Shown here: piece after piece, positions 47,247 through 59,026 of the stretch
Position numbering within the stretch: the stretch's first letter is position 1
How the letters are laid out: the number at the start of each line of letters is the position of its first letter
From: Stenocarpella maydis
Lineage: Eukaryota; Ascomycota; Sordariomycetes; Diaporthales; Diaporthaceae
Length of the DNA: 64,000 nucleotides
Assembly: GCA_002270565.1 (NCBI GenBank)
Contig: NQMI01000172.1
Coordinates: 26,736-90,735, forward strand
Reading direction: 5' to 3'
Position numbers and translations under genes: made by a program
The notes under the pieces: generated by a model
Told to the model about the DNA's origin: nothing
Seen by the model: only the letters and a program-made list of their open reading frames with translations
Database searches by the model: none

Positions 47247-49458
47247 ATGCAGACAAGAGAGCCTGTCCAGCCCAAGGGGCTCATGGACCTCCCAAACGAG
47301 ATCCTCTTCCAAATCATATCATGTTGGTCCCTCACTAATTCGCACCGTTCCTGGTGACAGCAGCTTGGCCAGTCCTTACTGACCGGGCTCCCTCAACCTA
47401 GTCCTCGACCCGTCCGAGAGCACAAACCTGCAACTCGTCTCAAAGAAACTCCTCGAAATATCTCGGGACAACCACTTTTGGCGCTCACAATGCTTCGAGA
47501 GCTCTACTTTCCTCGAATCCTTGCACAGGCGCCAGGTACTCCTCGGTCGCCTGAGCGAGTCGGGTATGGCAGCTGCCCCAGGCCCTGCTCAGGCCCCCGT
47601 CCCTGGTCTGCCTGAACTCGCCATGCCGGGTACCAAGGAGCGAACTCGAATCATGGAGAATTGGGACCCCTCATATCCTGGCGAAAACGTGAACTGGTAT
47701 GATGAGTACATCCAACGGAACGCGCCTGTCGCGGTCAACTGGTTGCAGCAGCCTGTGTTGAGAGATGGTGCAGAGAGCACTTATATCGAGACACGGGGTG
47801 TCGCACTATACAGGCCCGATAACGGCCACGAGGACCGTCATGGACTCGAATCCGTCCTGGCCGTCTCGCCCCTTGACGACGGTTCTGTCTGTTTGTGGGA
47901 TGTCACGGGAACCAGAGGCCGCAAGGGCGCCATTTGTGCCCGGAGCCGACCAGGTATACTCTACATTGATGGGCCGTCTGCAGATAACAGTAGCCGATCC
48001 AAGAGGATTGATTCAGGGGTCACCGAGTGCGTCAGCGTGGACAGTGAACAACACCTGGCTTTCTTTGCCGTCCAGAATCGTACGTTTAACACCCTCATCT
48101 GGTGTTACCATCGACGTCTTGCCGAACTTGAAAGGTCCTGTTCCGTTCTAACAACCAAGCTGTAGATCTCATCGAGGTGGATTTACGAAGGCTCACAGTG
48201 GTTGGTTGCGAGTCTTTCCCATGGTCCATTACTGCTCTGTCTACTACGGACGCGGGTGTCCCTCTGACAGTTGGGACCAACAATGGCAGTAAGTGACAAC
48301 GTGTTGAATTTTACTCCCCATAATGCTTCCAGGTTGTCCCTCAGGCCGGACCCGCTGTCCGGATAGTTAGACAACAGAATCTGGAGCCTCCCGAAAGAGA
48401 CACTACTGCGCCTGCAGATGGAACGCCACTAACGTGAATGCCTAGTCCATCCATACGACCACAGGTACAGGGCATCGCGCCAGAGCGACAGTTCAGAGAG
48501 GCTTGACGAGGTCAATGGGCTGCGGGCACAGGATGTCTACACAAGGAATTTAAAAGCCTTGTTTGACAACAGCCCACTGCCCCCTTATGCCCCATTATCC
48601 CACCCCGGCCCCCTCAGTATTCTCCATATGCAGCGACCTGGGTCGGAAGCAGACATCACGGACGATATATACGTCGCAGGACGCTTCCCAAGTATCCTGT
48701 TGTATGATCGACGGATGTTCCCATCTATCAAAGGCAGCCTCCACTCGGGCGCACGGCTATCTAGCCTGTCATCATTACCGGTTCCTTTCTCGACGTTGGA
48801 TAACGAGCTTCGCAGGGAGGCCTTGTTATCGGCTGAACAAATCGCCAAATCCAAGACAACACCACCTGGCGGGCAGACATTGATTGCGTGCGGCGAGTAC
48901 AACACCAAAGGCTCTTTGGAGATGTATAGCTTGCAGACTTCCTCGCAATCGCCAACCTCTGTGCCGGGTGGATTGTCAAGTTCGGTCTTCAAGAACCGTC
49001 AGTCATCGTCAGACTCGAAGCTGCTTTCGTGCATAACCCAGGGCACGCGGCTTGTTGTATCGGACGGGTCAGGGCGGGTCAAGTGGTTTGAAAGAGACGG
49101 TTTTACCGAAGTTCGCCGAGTCAAGATTGGTCATTGTGAGCGCGCGCATGCCCCCTCTTTGTTTGCGAATATGCCGGGTTCCGATGATATCGCGAGGAAA
49201 CTGTTGGCGACGCAGGGCGGATCTGGGGGAAGCGTCAACGGCAACGACCTGCTATTCTGGACCGGTGAAAACCTAGGCCTGGTTGCATTCACGTCCTCGC
49301 CCGCCTTCACGGCTGAGGATTTCGAGGAGGAAGCAAGGTCGGCTGCAGAATTAGAGAAGGAGAAAGAGGAAAGGATCTACAGCGAGAAGATGCGGCGCGC
49401 GCTCGAGAGGCAGGCTGACGATGTACGATTCGTCAGGAACCTCGGGCTTAGGGTCTAG
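47247..49458 (+). CDS. F-box protein with WD40-like C-terminal region
   Basis: Predicted 629-residue substrate adaptor for an SCF ubiquitin ligase. Exons are 47247..47322, 47402..48079, 48166..48288 and 48446..49458. The donors are GTTGGT, GTACGT and GTAAGT, and the acceptors all end in TAG; all phases agree. The first splice rebuilds the F-box (about residues 8-50) by joining LMDLPNEILFQIIS to FLDPSESTNLQLVSKKLLEI. The rest contains propeller-like strands such as VLAVSPLDDGSVCLWDVTG, TLIACGEYNTKGSLEMYSL and TRLVVSDGSGRVKWFERDG. It ends in a charged helix (EEEARSAAELEKEKEERIYS) and RFVRNLGLRV. The architecture resembles fission yeast Pof10, but orthology was not tested. Target proteins are unknown. 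Confidence 0.87.
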
Positions 49459-51720
49459 GTACCCACGCAGCCACTACGATTGGGCCCGTGAAGGACGCAC
49501 ATTGCCCATGCCATGCCGGCTGCTTACGGTCGGTTGACCAAGTCGGCGGTGCTTTAGAACTCGGCTGGGTGGAAGCGACAATCAGGTAATTCACTGCGCA
49601 ACAATGACCAGCGTTGACCTTGTTCACCAGCGAGGCTTGGAGGCTGAAAACTGGAGGCCCATCGTGATGGTTAGATGTGTGTCATACCGTGTATTCCTGT
49701 CAGCCTGGGCCGGTGGCACACATTACTCAAGACAAAGCGACACTGGGATGTGGCACACGAAAAGAGGAGACACTGACGCAGGCCCATTCGGCCATCCTAG
49801 ACCATATTCTAAATGAAGCCTCCCGAGACGACGAGGCGAGGTATGTTAGCCAATGTCCTTCATGCTGCGGCGTGTTCCGTCGGGAGCATTGCGCGTCGAA
49901 CCAGGCCGGAGGAGCCTCCGCATGGGCGTGCATAAAAGGCTCGACGTGGACCCGGTCAGGCCGGCCGGGAGAGCGACGCCTAGAGGTCAATGCCGTCCTA
50001 GTTGCTTGCTCGTGGTGACGAGTCTGTCTGCGACGGGCTCCATGCTCGCCGGCACCAGGCAGACGGGGCAGGAAAGGTTATGTCGTGCCGAGCGAGGCCA
50101 GCCTCGCCTTCAACCCCGAGCGCTGCGAGGTTTGTGGCAGTGGGTAGATTGGATGTGGACCCCTGAAACTCGCAGAGTGCAATAGCGGCTCCGGCCAAGT
50201 TCAACCGCCGTCTCATGCAGCATGGCAAAAAAGGCATGGCAGCCGGTGGGTGTTCCGTCACCGACGTGCCAGCCATGCTCGTGTTGCAGTCTCTGGGGAG
50301 TCGTGGGTTCCAACTTCCAACACTGCACGGTAAGCATGGACCAGGATTGGAGCCGCCTGGAACTATGTATTGTGGGGATGACGAGCCTCGGAAGATGGTA
50401 GGCTTTTGGTTCCCATGGACGATTGGACCATCGCCACATGGCCGATCACTCCAGCGAAAGTAAGGCGGGTGCATGTGAACCAATCAGCCTTGGGTACACA
50501 AGCACTGATGGGATGACGGATTCGGGAGAGCCTGCTGGGGAGGCAGTCGGCTGCCAGGAGCAGCACCCACTGCAGATCGCCGCGGCGCCAATCTCTGGCC
50601 TGCTGCAGTTGTCCGCCTCGTTCTTCTTGTTGCCGTGCAGGGCAGAAGCGGACATCACTCGACCTTGCCGGGCCTGCCCTCCCTGCCCTCCCTGCCTCCA
50701 CCCTTAGCTTAGCCTTCAGGCCAAGGCGTACGGGACTTGGTGCTGGCGGTTGATAACATCAGACCGCTACACGGGCTACGAGGCCCGCGCGCAGCCTGAG
50801 TCCGTCAAGAGCATCGAAACACAAGACGTCGGCGCACAGCAGGAAGGCCGGCAGCTCAGCATGACACCGCGTCGAGCCACCCGCACCTAGCTCCTGCGAT
50901 CTATCTGGCTGACAGCTGCTGCTGTGCTCTCCGGCACGGGCTGGCTCCTGTGGATGCAACAGTATGCAACAATGAAAGTACTCCGTCATACTTGTACAGC
51001 CGGCCAGGAACTGTCGTCCCTTCGGCCCCCAGGCTAGTCTCCTGCAAGTACACGGATGCTGCAGCAGGGCCCATACCGGTCCAGCCCATTGGAAATCAAC
51101 GTCCACACGCTGGCGCACCGCGCACCCGCACACCGCTTGCCTAGCATGCGACCCAGTCTCTGTCTCCTTGGACACACCAGTCTGTCTTGCAGCAAACCGA
51201 AGAGATCAACAGCGTCCCGGACTTCGAGGCTGTCTCCCGTGCCCACTGTTCTGTGCTCATCTCCCGTGGGGACCTTGGTATCGGATCGGGTACATTACGA
51301 CGTTTCTTGCAGGGGGTCCCGAAACGTGTCAGGGACAGCCATGGCAGAGTCTCACTCCATCCCGTCGTTGGTCGCCCATCTCCCTTCTGGTTCCCCTTCC
51401 TCCCAAGGCATATCCCAACTTGAGACCTTATAGATTTCACAACGCCCAAGTATTGCCCCGCCAGCCAAGTGCAAGTGAGGCGGGCCGTCTAAGACAGCCG
51501 GTGCCACTTCTTGCCATCGGGCATGCCTCAGCACGGAGCATGACTTGAACAACTGGCATGCTGTTGATCTCAATCATGCGCTTAATCATCTGCACTCTCT
51601 CGCCCGGGGCCCTTATACCATCCTTGCTCGCGCTTATGCACTTTTGATCTTGCACTTTCCTCTCCCACCCCAATTCCTGTTGACTCGGTCTGTCCCACAA
51701 CAAGAGTCCTATCATGTTCA
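49459..51720. other. Intergenic region
   Basis: About 2.3 kb without a supported gene. Open frames up to 161 codons (for example 49998-50483 minus and 50759-51175 minus) lack recognisable motifs. The last ~150 bases are pyrimidine-rich and likely the leader of the SprT-like gene. Confidence 0.5.
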
Positions 51721-53010
51721 ATGGCTCCTTGGGTCGGTGTCGGAGGCGTTTTCGCTCGCTCTTTCGGTCATACTGATGACCTTAGCCTACGCAACATCCC
51801 TTCGAGCGGGGGAGCCAGAACACCCATCATCCCTCACGATGATTGCCATGAGTACGATTCGGACGACACGTCGCTGTACCCACACCGGAGGAGCTGGGAC
51901 TTGGGACACGACATAGCAACACCGCCAGCTGCGGACTGGCCACCCAAGCAGCCACAGTTTTTTGTCATCAGGGAAGGCACACCGGCGTCGAGGGAAGAGC
52001 TGGATGAACATCGCCACACTGTAATCCCGAGAAACGATGGACACCTGTCGCCGGAACCCGCTCCAGTCGCGTGTTCCATGGAACGGACAAACTCTGGTCA
52101 CACCATTGTGAACGACTCGGATTCGCACCCCAATGTTGAGTGCACAGATTTCTCCCCCGAAGAAGACATGGCCGCTGCTGCCAGGGTGAGGATGTCCATG
52201 AACAACCCCCGGCGGGATGTGAGACGCCATGAACGGATACTGAGAAGTCTTGTTCACCCCAAAGACCACAGGGGTGCTGATTTTGCCCTCGACGAGACCG
52301 CCCTCGAATCCATTTTCAGTGCGGCAGACGAGATTTTTTTCCAGGGTCGCCTATCCCACCGTGTCCAATGGGAATGGTCATCGGGCGATCAGAACGACTA
52401 TAGTAGCCGGATTATCGGGACGACTGCGCTGCGTAAGGCTCAGCCCCCGATAGTAGGAGGATATGAGACGCTCATTGTGCTGAGCAGCCCGCTACTCAGG
52501 GACACAAAGTACAACCGCCGACTACTCATATCGACATTCCTGCACGAGCTCATCCACTCATACTTATTCATTTGTTGCGGGTTCAAGGCGAGACACTGCG
52601 GTGGCCACACCCCTGGTTTCAAAGAGATTGCCGCCATCATCGACGAGTGGTCAGGGAGGGGAACACTTAGGCTGTGCGATATGGAAGCGGACCTCGCCCA
52701 CTTCAAAGAGGTGGAGAGGAGCTCGGTCATCGAGCGGCCTCAGCCGAGCCATTACGATTTCGGCTACAGCAGTGACTCGTCCGAACAGCGGTTTGATATG
52801 GCACGGAGCCCCTGTTCCCGAGTCGTCTTCCATACCCATGGACGTCCGGGCGGCATCGGGCCAGCGTCCAACAACAGCACGCCGCTATCGTCGACGTCGT
52901 CATTGTTCATCCAAGACCAAAGAGAACTGTTCAAACCAGACGAGGCTCTCCCGCGCCTGCTGGAGGCCGCTCATATGTTCGCTGGGTCAGCATCGAGAGA
53001 ATACTACTAA
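51721..53010 (+). CDS. SprT-like zinc metalloprotease domain protein
   Basis: Single-exon, 429-residue protein. The first ~185 residues look disordered. The SprT-like domain runs from about 190 to 330. It starts with an ALESIFSAADEIFFQGRLS helix, then VQWEW, followed by the zinc site HELIH (residues 275-279) and a third ligand candidate in GGHTPGF (His296). The HExxH helix and the GGHTPGF ending are those of SprT/Spartan-type proteases, which in other eukaryotes cut DNA-protein crosslinks. No PIP box, UBZ or C-terminal zinc ribbon was noticed, so a Spartan-like DNA repair role is only a family inference. Fungi also carry many lineage-specific SprT-like genes of unknown role. The start is the first in-frame ATG; another ATG at 51716 is in a different frame and ends soon. 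Confidence 0.8.
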   Translation: MAPWVGVGGVFARSFGHTDDLSLRNIPSSGGARTPIIPHDDCHEYDSDDTSLYPHRRSWDLGHDIATPPAADWPPKQPQFFVIREGTPASREELDEHRHTVIPRNDGHLSPEPAPVACSMERTNSGHTIVNDSDSHPNVECTDFSPEEDMAAAARVRMSMNNPRRDVRRHERILRSLVHPKDHRGADFALDETALESIFSAADEIFFQGRLSHRVQWEWSSGDQNDYSSRIIGTTALRKAQPPIVGGYETLIVLSSPLLRDTKYNRRLLISTFLHELIHSYLFICCGFKARHCGGHTPGFKEIAAIIDEWSGRGTLRLCDMEADLAHFKEVERSSVIERPQPSHYDFGYSSDSSEQRFDMARSPCSRVVFHTHGRPGGIGPASNNSTPLSSTSSLFIQDQRELFKPDEALPRLLEAAHMFAGSASREYY

Positions 53011-53481
53011 ACGGCCGGCCCTTGAATGCCAGGTCTTAGGCCGTCCGTTCCTGGGCCTTAGCTCAGCTACACCCCTCATCACTACAGTCTCAGACCCTGA
53101 GGCCTCTGATTTATTTTACCTCATAGGCATGGCGATGGCGTTACAAAAGTGCGGTTTGGCATTCTTGGGGTTGGTGTCTGTCGTTTCGGTGTGCATTTCG
53201 GTTTTCTCAGGCACTGCGGCCACGCAGACTCGCACTTGATTTCACTAGCGCAAGGAACCAATGTCGTTCTTAGGATTCTCTACAATTTTAATCTACCGAT
53301 AGGTTGAACCTATCACATACTTCACACTCTCTTGGGTACTCTCGGGTGATCCCGCTTGTTGTCCCGCGCCAAGTGTGCCCCCATTTCAGAGTCTTGCCTA
53401 GAAGTTCGGCCTACACAATCAATCATCTGAATATCGGCTAATGATCCCACAAGATAAAAGGCAGCCAAGCCCCTGTCCCAC
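53011..53481. other. Spacer between the SprT-like gene and its facing relic
   Basis: About 470 bases of ordinary to AT-rich sequence containing the 3' UTR of the SprT-like gene. No separate feature is supported. Confidence 0.4.
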
Positions 53482-53992
53482 TCACAAATGACCCGGTCGA
53501 TGGAATTCAGCAACTCGATGAACATTGGTCCAATGGTGCAGAGGACCCAACACAGTCTTCTCTGTCCTCTCGGCCTGGCACAGTTCGTAGTCGCAAAGGA
53601 AGCTCTGCCAAATGCCGTGCACCATCGCGTGGACGAGCGTCTCAAAGAGGCTGTGCAAACAGTGAGGCGTGGCGTCCTGAGGTCCTCGGTGTACGGGTCC
53701 ATGGGGATGGTAATTCCGCACTCGCCGGTGGCGTGCTGCTCCAGCCTAGCCTTGCCCAGCTCGAGGGGCATGGTGCTATGGACTTCGCCGTCCAAGCTGG
53801 GGCCGTCCGTCGGCGAGGCGGCCGCGAACATGTCCCCCTCCAGCTCGAGGCACATAGAAGGAGATCGTTAGTCTCAAAGAAGGCCTTTGTCTGCGCTATG
53901 ACAGGATTCAGCGGATATGATGACATCTGCAGGCCCTCTACGAACGGAGGGACCTCGAGTTGGTTGTACGAGGCTAAAGTTGGTTCCGACAT
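53482..53992 (-). pseudogene. Probable decayed SprT-like metalloprotease
   Basis: Minus-strand fragments in three frames. An N-terminal piece begins MSEPTLASYNQLEVPPFVEG (from 53992). A middle piece contains LELEGDMFAAASPTDGPSLD and ends ITIPMDPYTEDLRTPR. The last piece reads LFETLVHAMVHGIWQSFLCD, followed by ELCQAERTEK and GPLHHWTNV. The last part has the shape of the fungal SprT-like zinc helix (normally LVHEMVH, then Cys-rich, then GHGPxW). However, the catalytic Glu is replaced by Ala (HAMVH) and the third-ligand region is altered. A shift separates the middle and last pieces near 53660. A two-intron gene is possible for the upstream part, but the missing Glu argues against an active enzyme. 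The tentative family call rests on this helix alone. Confidence 0.4.
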
Positions 53993-54807
53993 TATGTGTT
54001 TGGGGTATCAATACGGAGAGATCCAGCCGTGGTGCACTTTGGAGCTTGGTACTATTCAGAATTGTGACATGCCACTTCATTGCGCTTAGTCCTGCATACG
54101 GGGATATATACCTAGGTACTTACGGAGCGCTTTGGACCCCAGAGAACAAACCTGTTGTATTTGATATTGGACCATCATATTCTTGCAGTATGGGGTAGGC
54201 AATGAGAGACGGTATTTAGAACGTGACGAGACATGCATTTCATGACCTAGTCGGCCGTAATTGCCAGTAAACAAAGAAAACAACTGCTCAAAGCCTGGTT
54301 CAGCCAAGAACAAGCTGACTGCCACGAGGCATCTATTAATAGCCTGTTGTTAAAAATATCCGTGGTAGCCGTAAGTGGCATGTTGAGAGAACAAAATCAT
54401 ACATGAGTCCATAAGATCCAAAGCAGACTTGAGGAACAGATAAAACCGAGCGGACTCATGTGCTGGCAGTTGTGATTGGCGGTACCGCTGTCCTTCAAAA
54501 CTCTCTTCCAGCTCTGGTATTCTTAGCCATGCAGGAAGAGGTGCGATTTAGCTCCCAAGGAGCTACTTTAATATCTTGGCTATGCTGAAACGCAAGTGCA
54601 GTAATAAGCGTTTGTTACAATCCATAGGCTGTGGCGTCAGCAGACAATGAAACATACTTCCTAGATAGGCTGTCATGTGTGACCTGAGCTGCCTGTTGCA
54701 CGTAGGCATGTTCCTGATCTAATCGAGACTGCCAGAACTTGTGCTACTTCATCTCTCATTAATCGATTACGCCCACAATTTTTCTAGTCTCCACCACATG
54801 CGTCCAT
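53993..54807. other. AT-rich intergenic region
   Basis: About 800 bases with no coding frame of note. A TACCTAGGTA palindrome occurs at 54109-54118. Confidence 0.5.
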
Positions 54808-56430
54808 TTATATCAACTCCACAATGGCGCCTGAACTCCCGGGCAATTGAGCGTACACAGGCTGCTGGAATACAGGCAAGGAATTCAGAGGCCGCCTGTG
54901 TTCCTCGCCGGAATTTCGTGGTGCAATATACTGGTCACGACTCCTTTCCGAACTCGGGCTCCCCCCACGACCCACTGCCAGGTGTCTCTCTGCCTCTGTG
55001 GACAGGCTGCTCAAGCTCCCCGGGTCGGAATCCCTGGCCTGTCTTGGGATAGGACGGCTGGGGGGGCTGATGGCTCGGGGCGGCAACCTCGAAGATGATC
55101 TCCTGACCACGCGTGGCACACGGCCACTGCCCCTCGTGCTGCTCCTCCGGGGTAGGCTGGAAGCCGATGACCTGCGGGCCAGCGGGTGGCTGCGGAGCGG
55201 TGCATCCAGGCCGGGCCTCGATAGGGTCGACGAGAGGCTGCTACGAGCCAGGTCTGGCATGGGCAATCGGAACCAGCTGGTGCCTCGAGTGGGCTCGGGC
55301 GGCTCTTCCGCCATGGGCTGCGCACCCGACATGACCCAAGGCTCCTCTCTCCCCTTGTTCTTGGCTTCCGTATCTCCTTGGCCTGAGAGAGCCCGAAACC
55401 CCCAATGCGCCGGGGGGGCGTCCCCTGCGATCAGCTGCAAGTCTGAATCCAGCGTCTGCCTTCTCCTCCATGCCTTTCGTCGCCGCCGCGAGATCACGGC
55501 GGCTGCTGCCAATGCGATGAGCAGCACGAGTGCGGTCCCTGCTCCTATGGCGATTCCCACAACCTCAGCTGTGCTCAGTTCGTTTCCCCCGTGCGAACTC
55601 CCACTTGTGATCGGCGAGATACTGAAAACAGCCGCCGTGGATCCCGCGGATGTTGGTGATCCCTCTGCCCCTCCGGCTACCGTCGTTGACCCAGCCGACG
55701 ACGATGGCAACACCAATGAGGTAGACAGAGTCGGCTCCGATGATGAAACAGCAACCGATGTGGAGCCCACAAGGCTTGTTGGAACCGTTGAGCTCGTCGG
55801 CAGTGGCACTGCCGTTGGAGCCGGCTGGCCTGTTGATGGCAGTGCAGCTGGCGGGCCTGCCGAGCTCGAGGGCGGCGCTGTCACTGTAATAAAGGAGGTG
55901 AGGGTCGTTGGTGGTGGTAAAGGCGAGGTCGAGGTCGAGGTCGATGGTGGTGCTGGTGGTGCTGGTGGTGCTATTGTCGGAGGGAGTGGCGCAGCCGTGG
56001 ATGCTGTGTGATTGTCAGGAAATACGATACCTGCACCCCTCTTCGAGGTTCAACTTACTTGCATCTGGCGCCGGAGCACTCAATGTGAGCCCCGGAACCT
56101 GAGGATGTTTGTTAGCGGTCACTCGAGTGGTGGCGATGTAGTTGATATAGGAAACGGTGGTCTGAGTCTCGGGAAGATACAAGGCTTCCCGCGCTGAGAT
56201 AACTCATCTGAAGGTATGAGGATATTATCTCTAGATTTACTCACAGGTATTCCGCCAATTATGGTCCGACAAGTGCTCCCACTACCGGCTGGGACGCATT
56301 GGCTTGCCAGCGGGCAGCAAACGCCGTTACCGCAGTCAACGGGTACAAGAATGCCACAAGTCTGCCTGCTTTCCAAGTCGAGTAGTTCGGATCGTACAAG
56401 TAGGCCGTGCCATCGCTGTTCTATATCCAT
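54808..56430 (-). CDS. Single-pass membrane protein with Cys-rich head and Ser/Thr stalk
   Basis: My model (minus) joins 56245..56430, 56059..56098 and 54808..56003, giving 473 residues in agreeing phases. The introns begin GTGAGT and GTAAGT. The head contains CGILVPVDCGNGVCCPLASQ and SGSTCRTI, a small Cys motif. A Pro/Thr/Ser-rich stalk with PPTIAPPAPPAPP follows (about 80-220), then one span (VVGIAIGAGTALVLLIALAA, about 223-247) with a following RRRRKAWRRR stop-transfer patch. The ~220-residue cytoplasmic tail is rich in Arg and Ser. The layout is like fungal wall-stress sensors and other surface mucin-like proteins. No signal peptide is present at the chosen Met, and the frame stays open about 70 bases upstream, so a 5' exon with the signal is probably missing from the model. 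Function unknown. Confidence 0.65.
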
Positions 56431-57982
56431 ATTTGTGCAGTGGACCGAGTCGGTCTCGACGTGGGGAGTTTGTGCAGCGCCACAGGAAGGATTTTATTAG
56501 ATGAGTCCGGTGCGATGACTGCAATGCCTTCACCTTAACATCATCTGCCGCGCATATGTTGACAGGCCATTGGTCAAGTTTCTCATAAAACCGGACGAAA
56601 CATGGGGAAGCGCCGTGACGATCATGCGGCAATTGCATTGGCAGGGTTTTGGTCTCAAGACAGGACCATATGCAGAGTAAAAGCCTTAGCCCAGTCACTC
56701 AAAATTGCCCGTCTTGGACGTTTGGCAAGGCATATTCCTGATAAAAAGAGCCTCATGGTTTCATCTCCATCGCGCCTTTGCTGTGCCAGACGTGAATGGC
56801 ACAACTAACACCACCCCAAGCCCATGTGAAGCGCATCTATGTTTTAGATGATCAAAGCACCGGTATACATATATCCAGCCAGCCCAAACATGCAGAGGGT
56901 AAAGTCGAAGCAATACAACTCTTGCCATACACAAAACCTAGGTATCTGGTAGCAATGACTCCTTTTCCCATCACTAACATTATTGGTGAGATTCATCAGA
57001 GGTTGCGAAGACCCAGGGACTTTGAAATCGGTCTGGGCAGAAGACAGATCTCTTGAGCGCCAATGCGGGCCAGTAACGGCCACCCGGCTGCAGAATCGGC
57101 ACATCAAACCACTGTCTGGTGATTGAGCATCTATAGAACATCGGTTCAGTGCCTATCGGCTTGCCGACAACCTTGGACGAGCGCCACAGGAGAATTACAG
57201 AACCCCGCCCGTGTTTTTCGAGGCCAATCAAGCATGTGATCAATCACTCACCTAGGCACAAGACGGTAGTATTGAACGTCAAGGAGAGCAACTTCGGTAC
57301 TTGCAGTCGAAGAGATATCCCGAGGTCGCACCTTGCATACATACCTAGCTATGTACTCAGTATACTACGAACTTGCCGATCTGGCACATCTCCGGCATGG
57401 ATCAACCCCTCTCGCACCTACGAACTGGGTTAGGAGATGGATATTGTTGTTATTAGGAGTTCCCACACAGTTGCTGGGGATCTATTAGATTTAACAAGGC
57501 CGCAAGGCGAAATCAAATCTACACGCCGACCCTGCCACCAAGACAGCTTCACCGCCTGAATATGAACCACAGTATTAGATATCATCAATGGGAAGACAAC
57601 ATGACCTCGCAATGTAGTCAATTTGCTTAACGCTTATTAAGCTGGGAACCGGACATAGCAATTGTTCCCTCCGCTTGCGGGCCGGACCTACCGGAGACCA
57701 CCCGGGGTACACCGAGGAGGCCATTCCTAAGTACTAAGCATTATAGCCGTGAAAACTCCACGTCACGGTCTACACTCGAAGTCCCTCAGCTTCTTGCTGT
57801 TGGAAACACCCATGCTCGGTGCATCTCTGGATGAGGTAGTTTAGAAGAGCTGCTTGGTGGTCCTCCTCGCTTCGTGCAACGCATCTGTGTACTTAAGTAT
57901 GTCGAGTCCTCCGGCGAAGGACCGAGACCACTGACAAACCAGAACAGAAGCGACAACCGCGCAGCACCGGCCCACTCTCATT
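56431..57982. other. Intergenic region left of the decayed block
   Basis: About 1.5 kb, patchily AT-rich. It may contain an unmodelled first exon of the single-pass membrane protein within its first 200 bases. A CCTAGGTA motif occurs at 56937-56944. No other gene is supported. Confidence 0.4.
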
Positions 57983-58742
57983 ATGCCTTCACCAAAAGGC
58001 ACCATACTCATTACTGGCGGCACCGGAAAGGTGGGGCCGTGTTTAGCCAAGCTGTGCCAGTCGTCGTCCACTCCCCATCTGATAGCCTCGCGGTCTGCGT
58101 CCTCTGCCGTCGCCTCCACCGTCCACCCGACCGTCAAGCTTGACTGGCTCGACCGCACCACGTGGTCCAGCACATTCGCCACGGCGGCCAAGGTCTCGCC
58201 CATCACGGCGGTGTATCTCGTCTCGCCGCCCGTGTTTGACGCCAGCGCCATCGTGGACGACTTCGTCGACCTTGCCAGGATGCCCTGTGGGTCTCCAAGA
58301 CGGACATGGCCGCGTGCGCGTACTCTGCGCTGACGGCCGGGGAACCACCGAACGCGGGTTATACCATCCTGGGGCCCGAGCTGCTCTCGCATGGGGAGGT
58401 GAGTCCTATAAATGCGCCGTGCCTCACAAACTGTCCTGGCGCGTGCACGGGGCTGGTGGGACTGACTGGGTCGCAGTGTGCGGATATCCTCAGCGCAGCC
58501 ATCGGCAGCAAGGCCGCCCATGACTGGTAAACCGGACCGTGGAGGAGCTGGCTGGGCACCACGTTAAAACCAGTGGGCTTAGCAAAGAGTACGCCCGTGT
58601 TCTTGCGGGCATGGACGTGCCCATCAAGAACGTATCAGAGGAGAAGCTGAACGATGTGATTTTGAGAGTGACCTGGAGGGAACCCAAGACCTTCAGGGAA
58701 TTCGCCGAAGAAGATAAGGCAATTTGGCTTTGGCTATGTTGA
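57983..58742 (+). pseudogene. NmrA/EasG-like NAD(P)-dependent dehydrogenase, internally deleted
   Basis: The start is intact: GTILITGGTGKVGPCLAKL is the Rossmann dinucleotide motif. It is followed by KLDWLDRTTWSSTF and ITAVYLVSPPVFDASAIVDD, as in the ergot-alkaloid EasG/festuclavine-dehydrogenase-like branch of NmrA-type proteins. At about 58280 the sequence jumps to LWVSKTDMAACAYSALTAGE in another frame, so roughly 100 residues of the usual ~290 are missing. TILGPELLSHGE follows, then a plausible intron (58399-58476, GTGAGT to CGCAG) and ADILSAAIGSK. A one-base loss near 58528 creates TAA before TVEELAGHH, and the C-terminal KTFREFAEEDKAIWL remains. The product cannot be functional. The family is known for ergot alkaloid steps, but most members have other or unknown substrates. 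Confidence 0.82.
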
Positions 58743-59026
58743 GCCTTTGGAATAGAGGCCCCCGACTACATCAGAAGTGGCGCAATTAAGGAAGGTTGGG
58801 CGGAGTAGACCAGACCTACCCATGCATCATGACGAAATAAAACAAAATAAGAAGTAAGAGACGCCTTGAGCCCCTATAATGCGCGTGTGAGAATGCCGAG
58901 CGAGCCCAGAAGCAAATGCCCTTACAATGCTACCTGCCTGAAACCCGCAGCAACGCCTGGCCTCGAGGTATTCGCCCAAAGATGACGAGAAAGCAGCAAC
59001 AAGTGTTGTGCTGGTCACCCTGTGCC
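58743..59026. other. Convergent spacer inside the decayed block
   Basis: About 280 bases between the dehydrogenase relic and the 3' end of the regulator. Nothing specific was seen. Confidence 0.4.

Noticed and set aside
56336..56698. 120-codon minus frame overlapping the Cys-rich exon
   Set aside because: It ends inside the Cys-rich exon and cannot be spliced in phase to the stalk exon. The frame with CGNGVCC and a GTGAGT donor fits the downstream exons.
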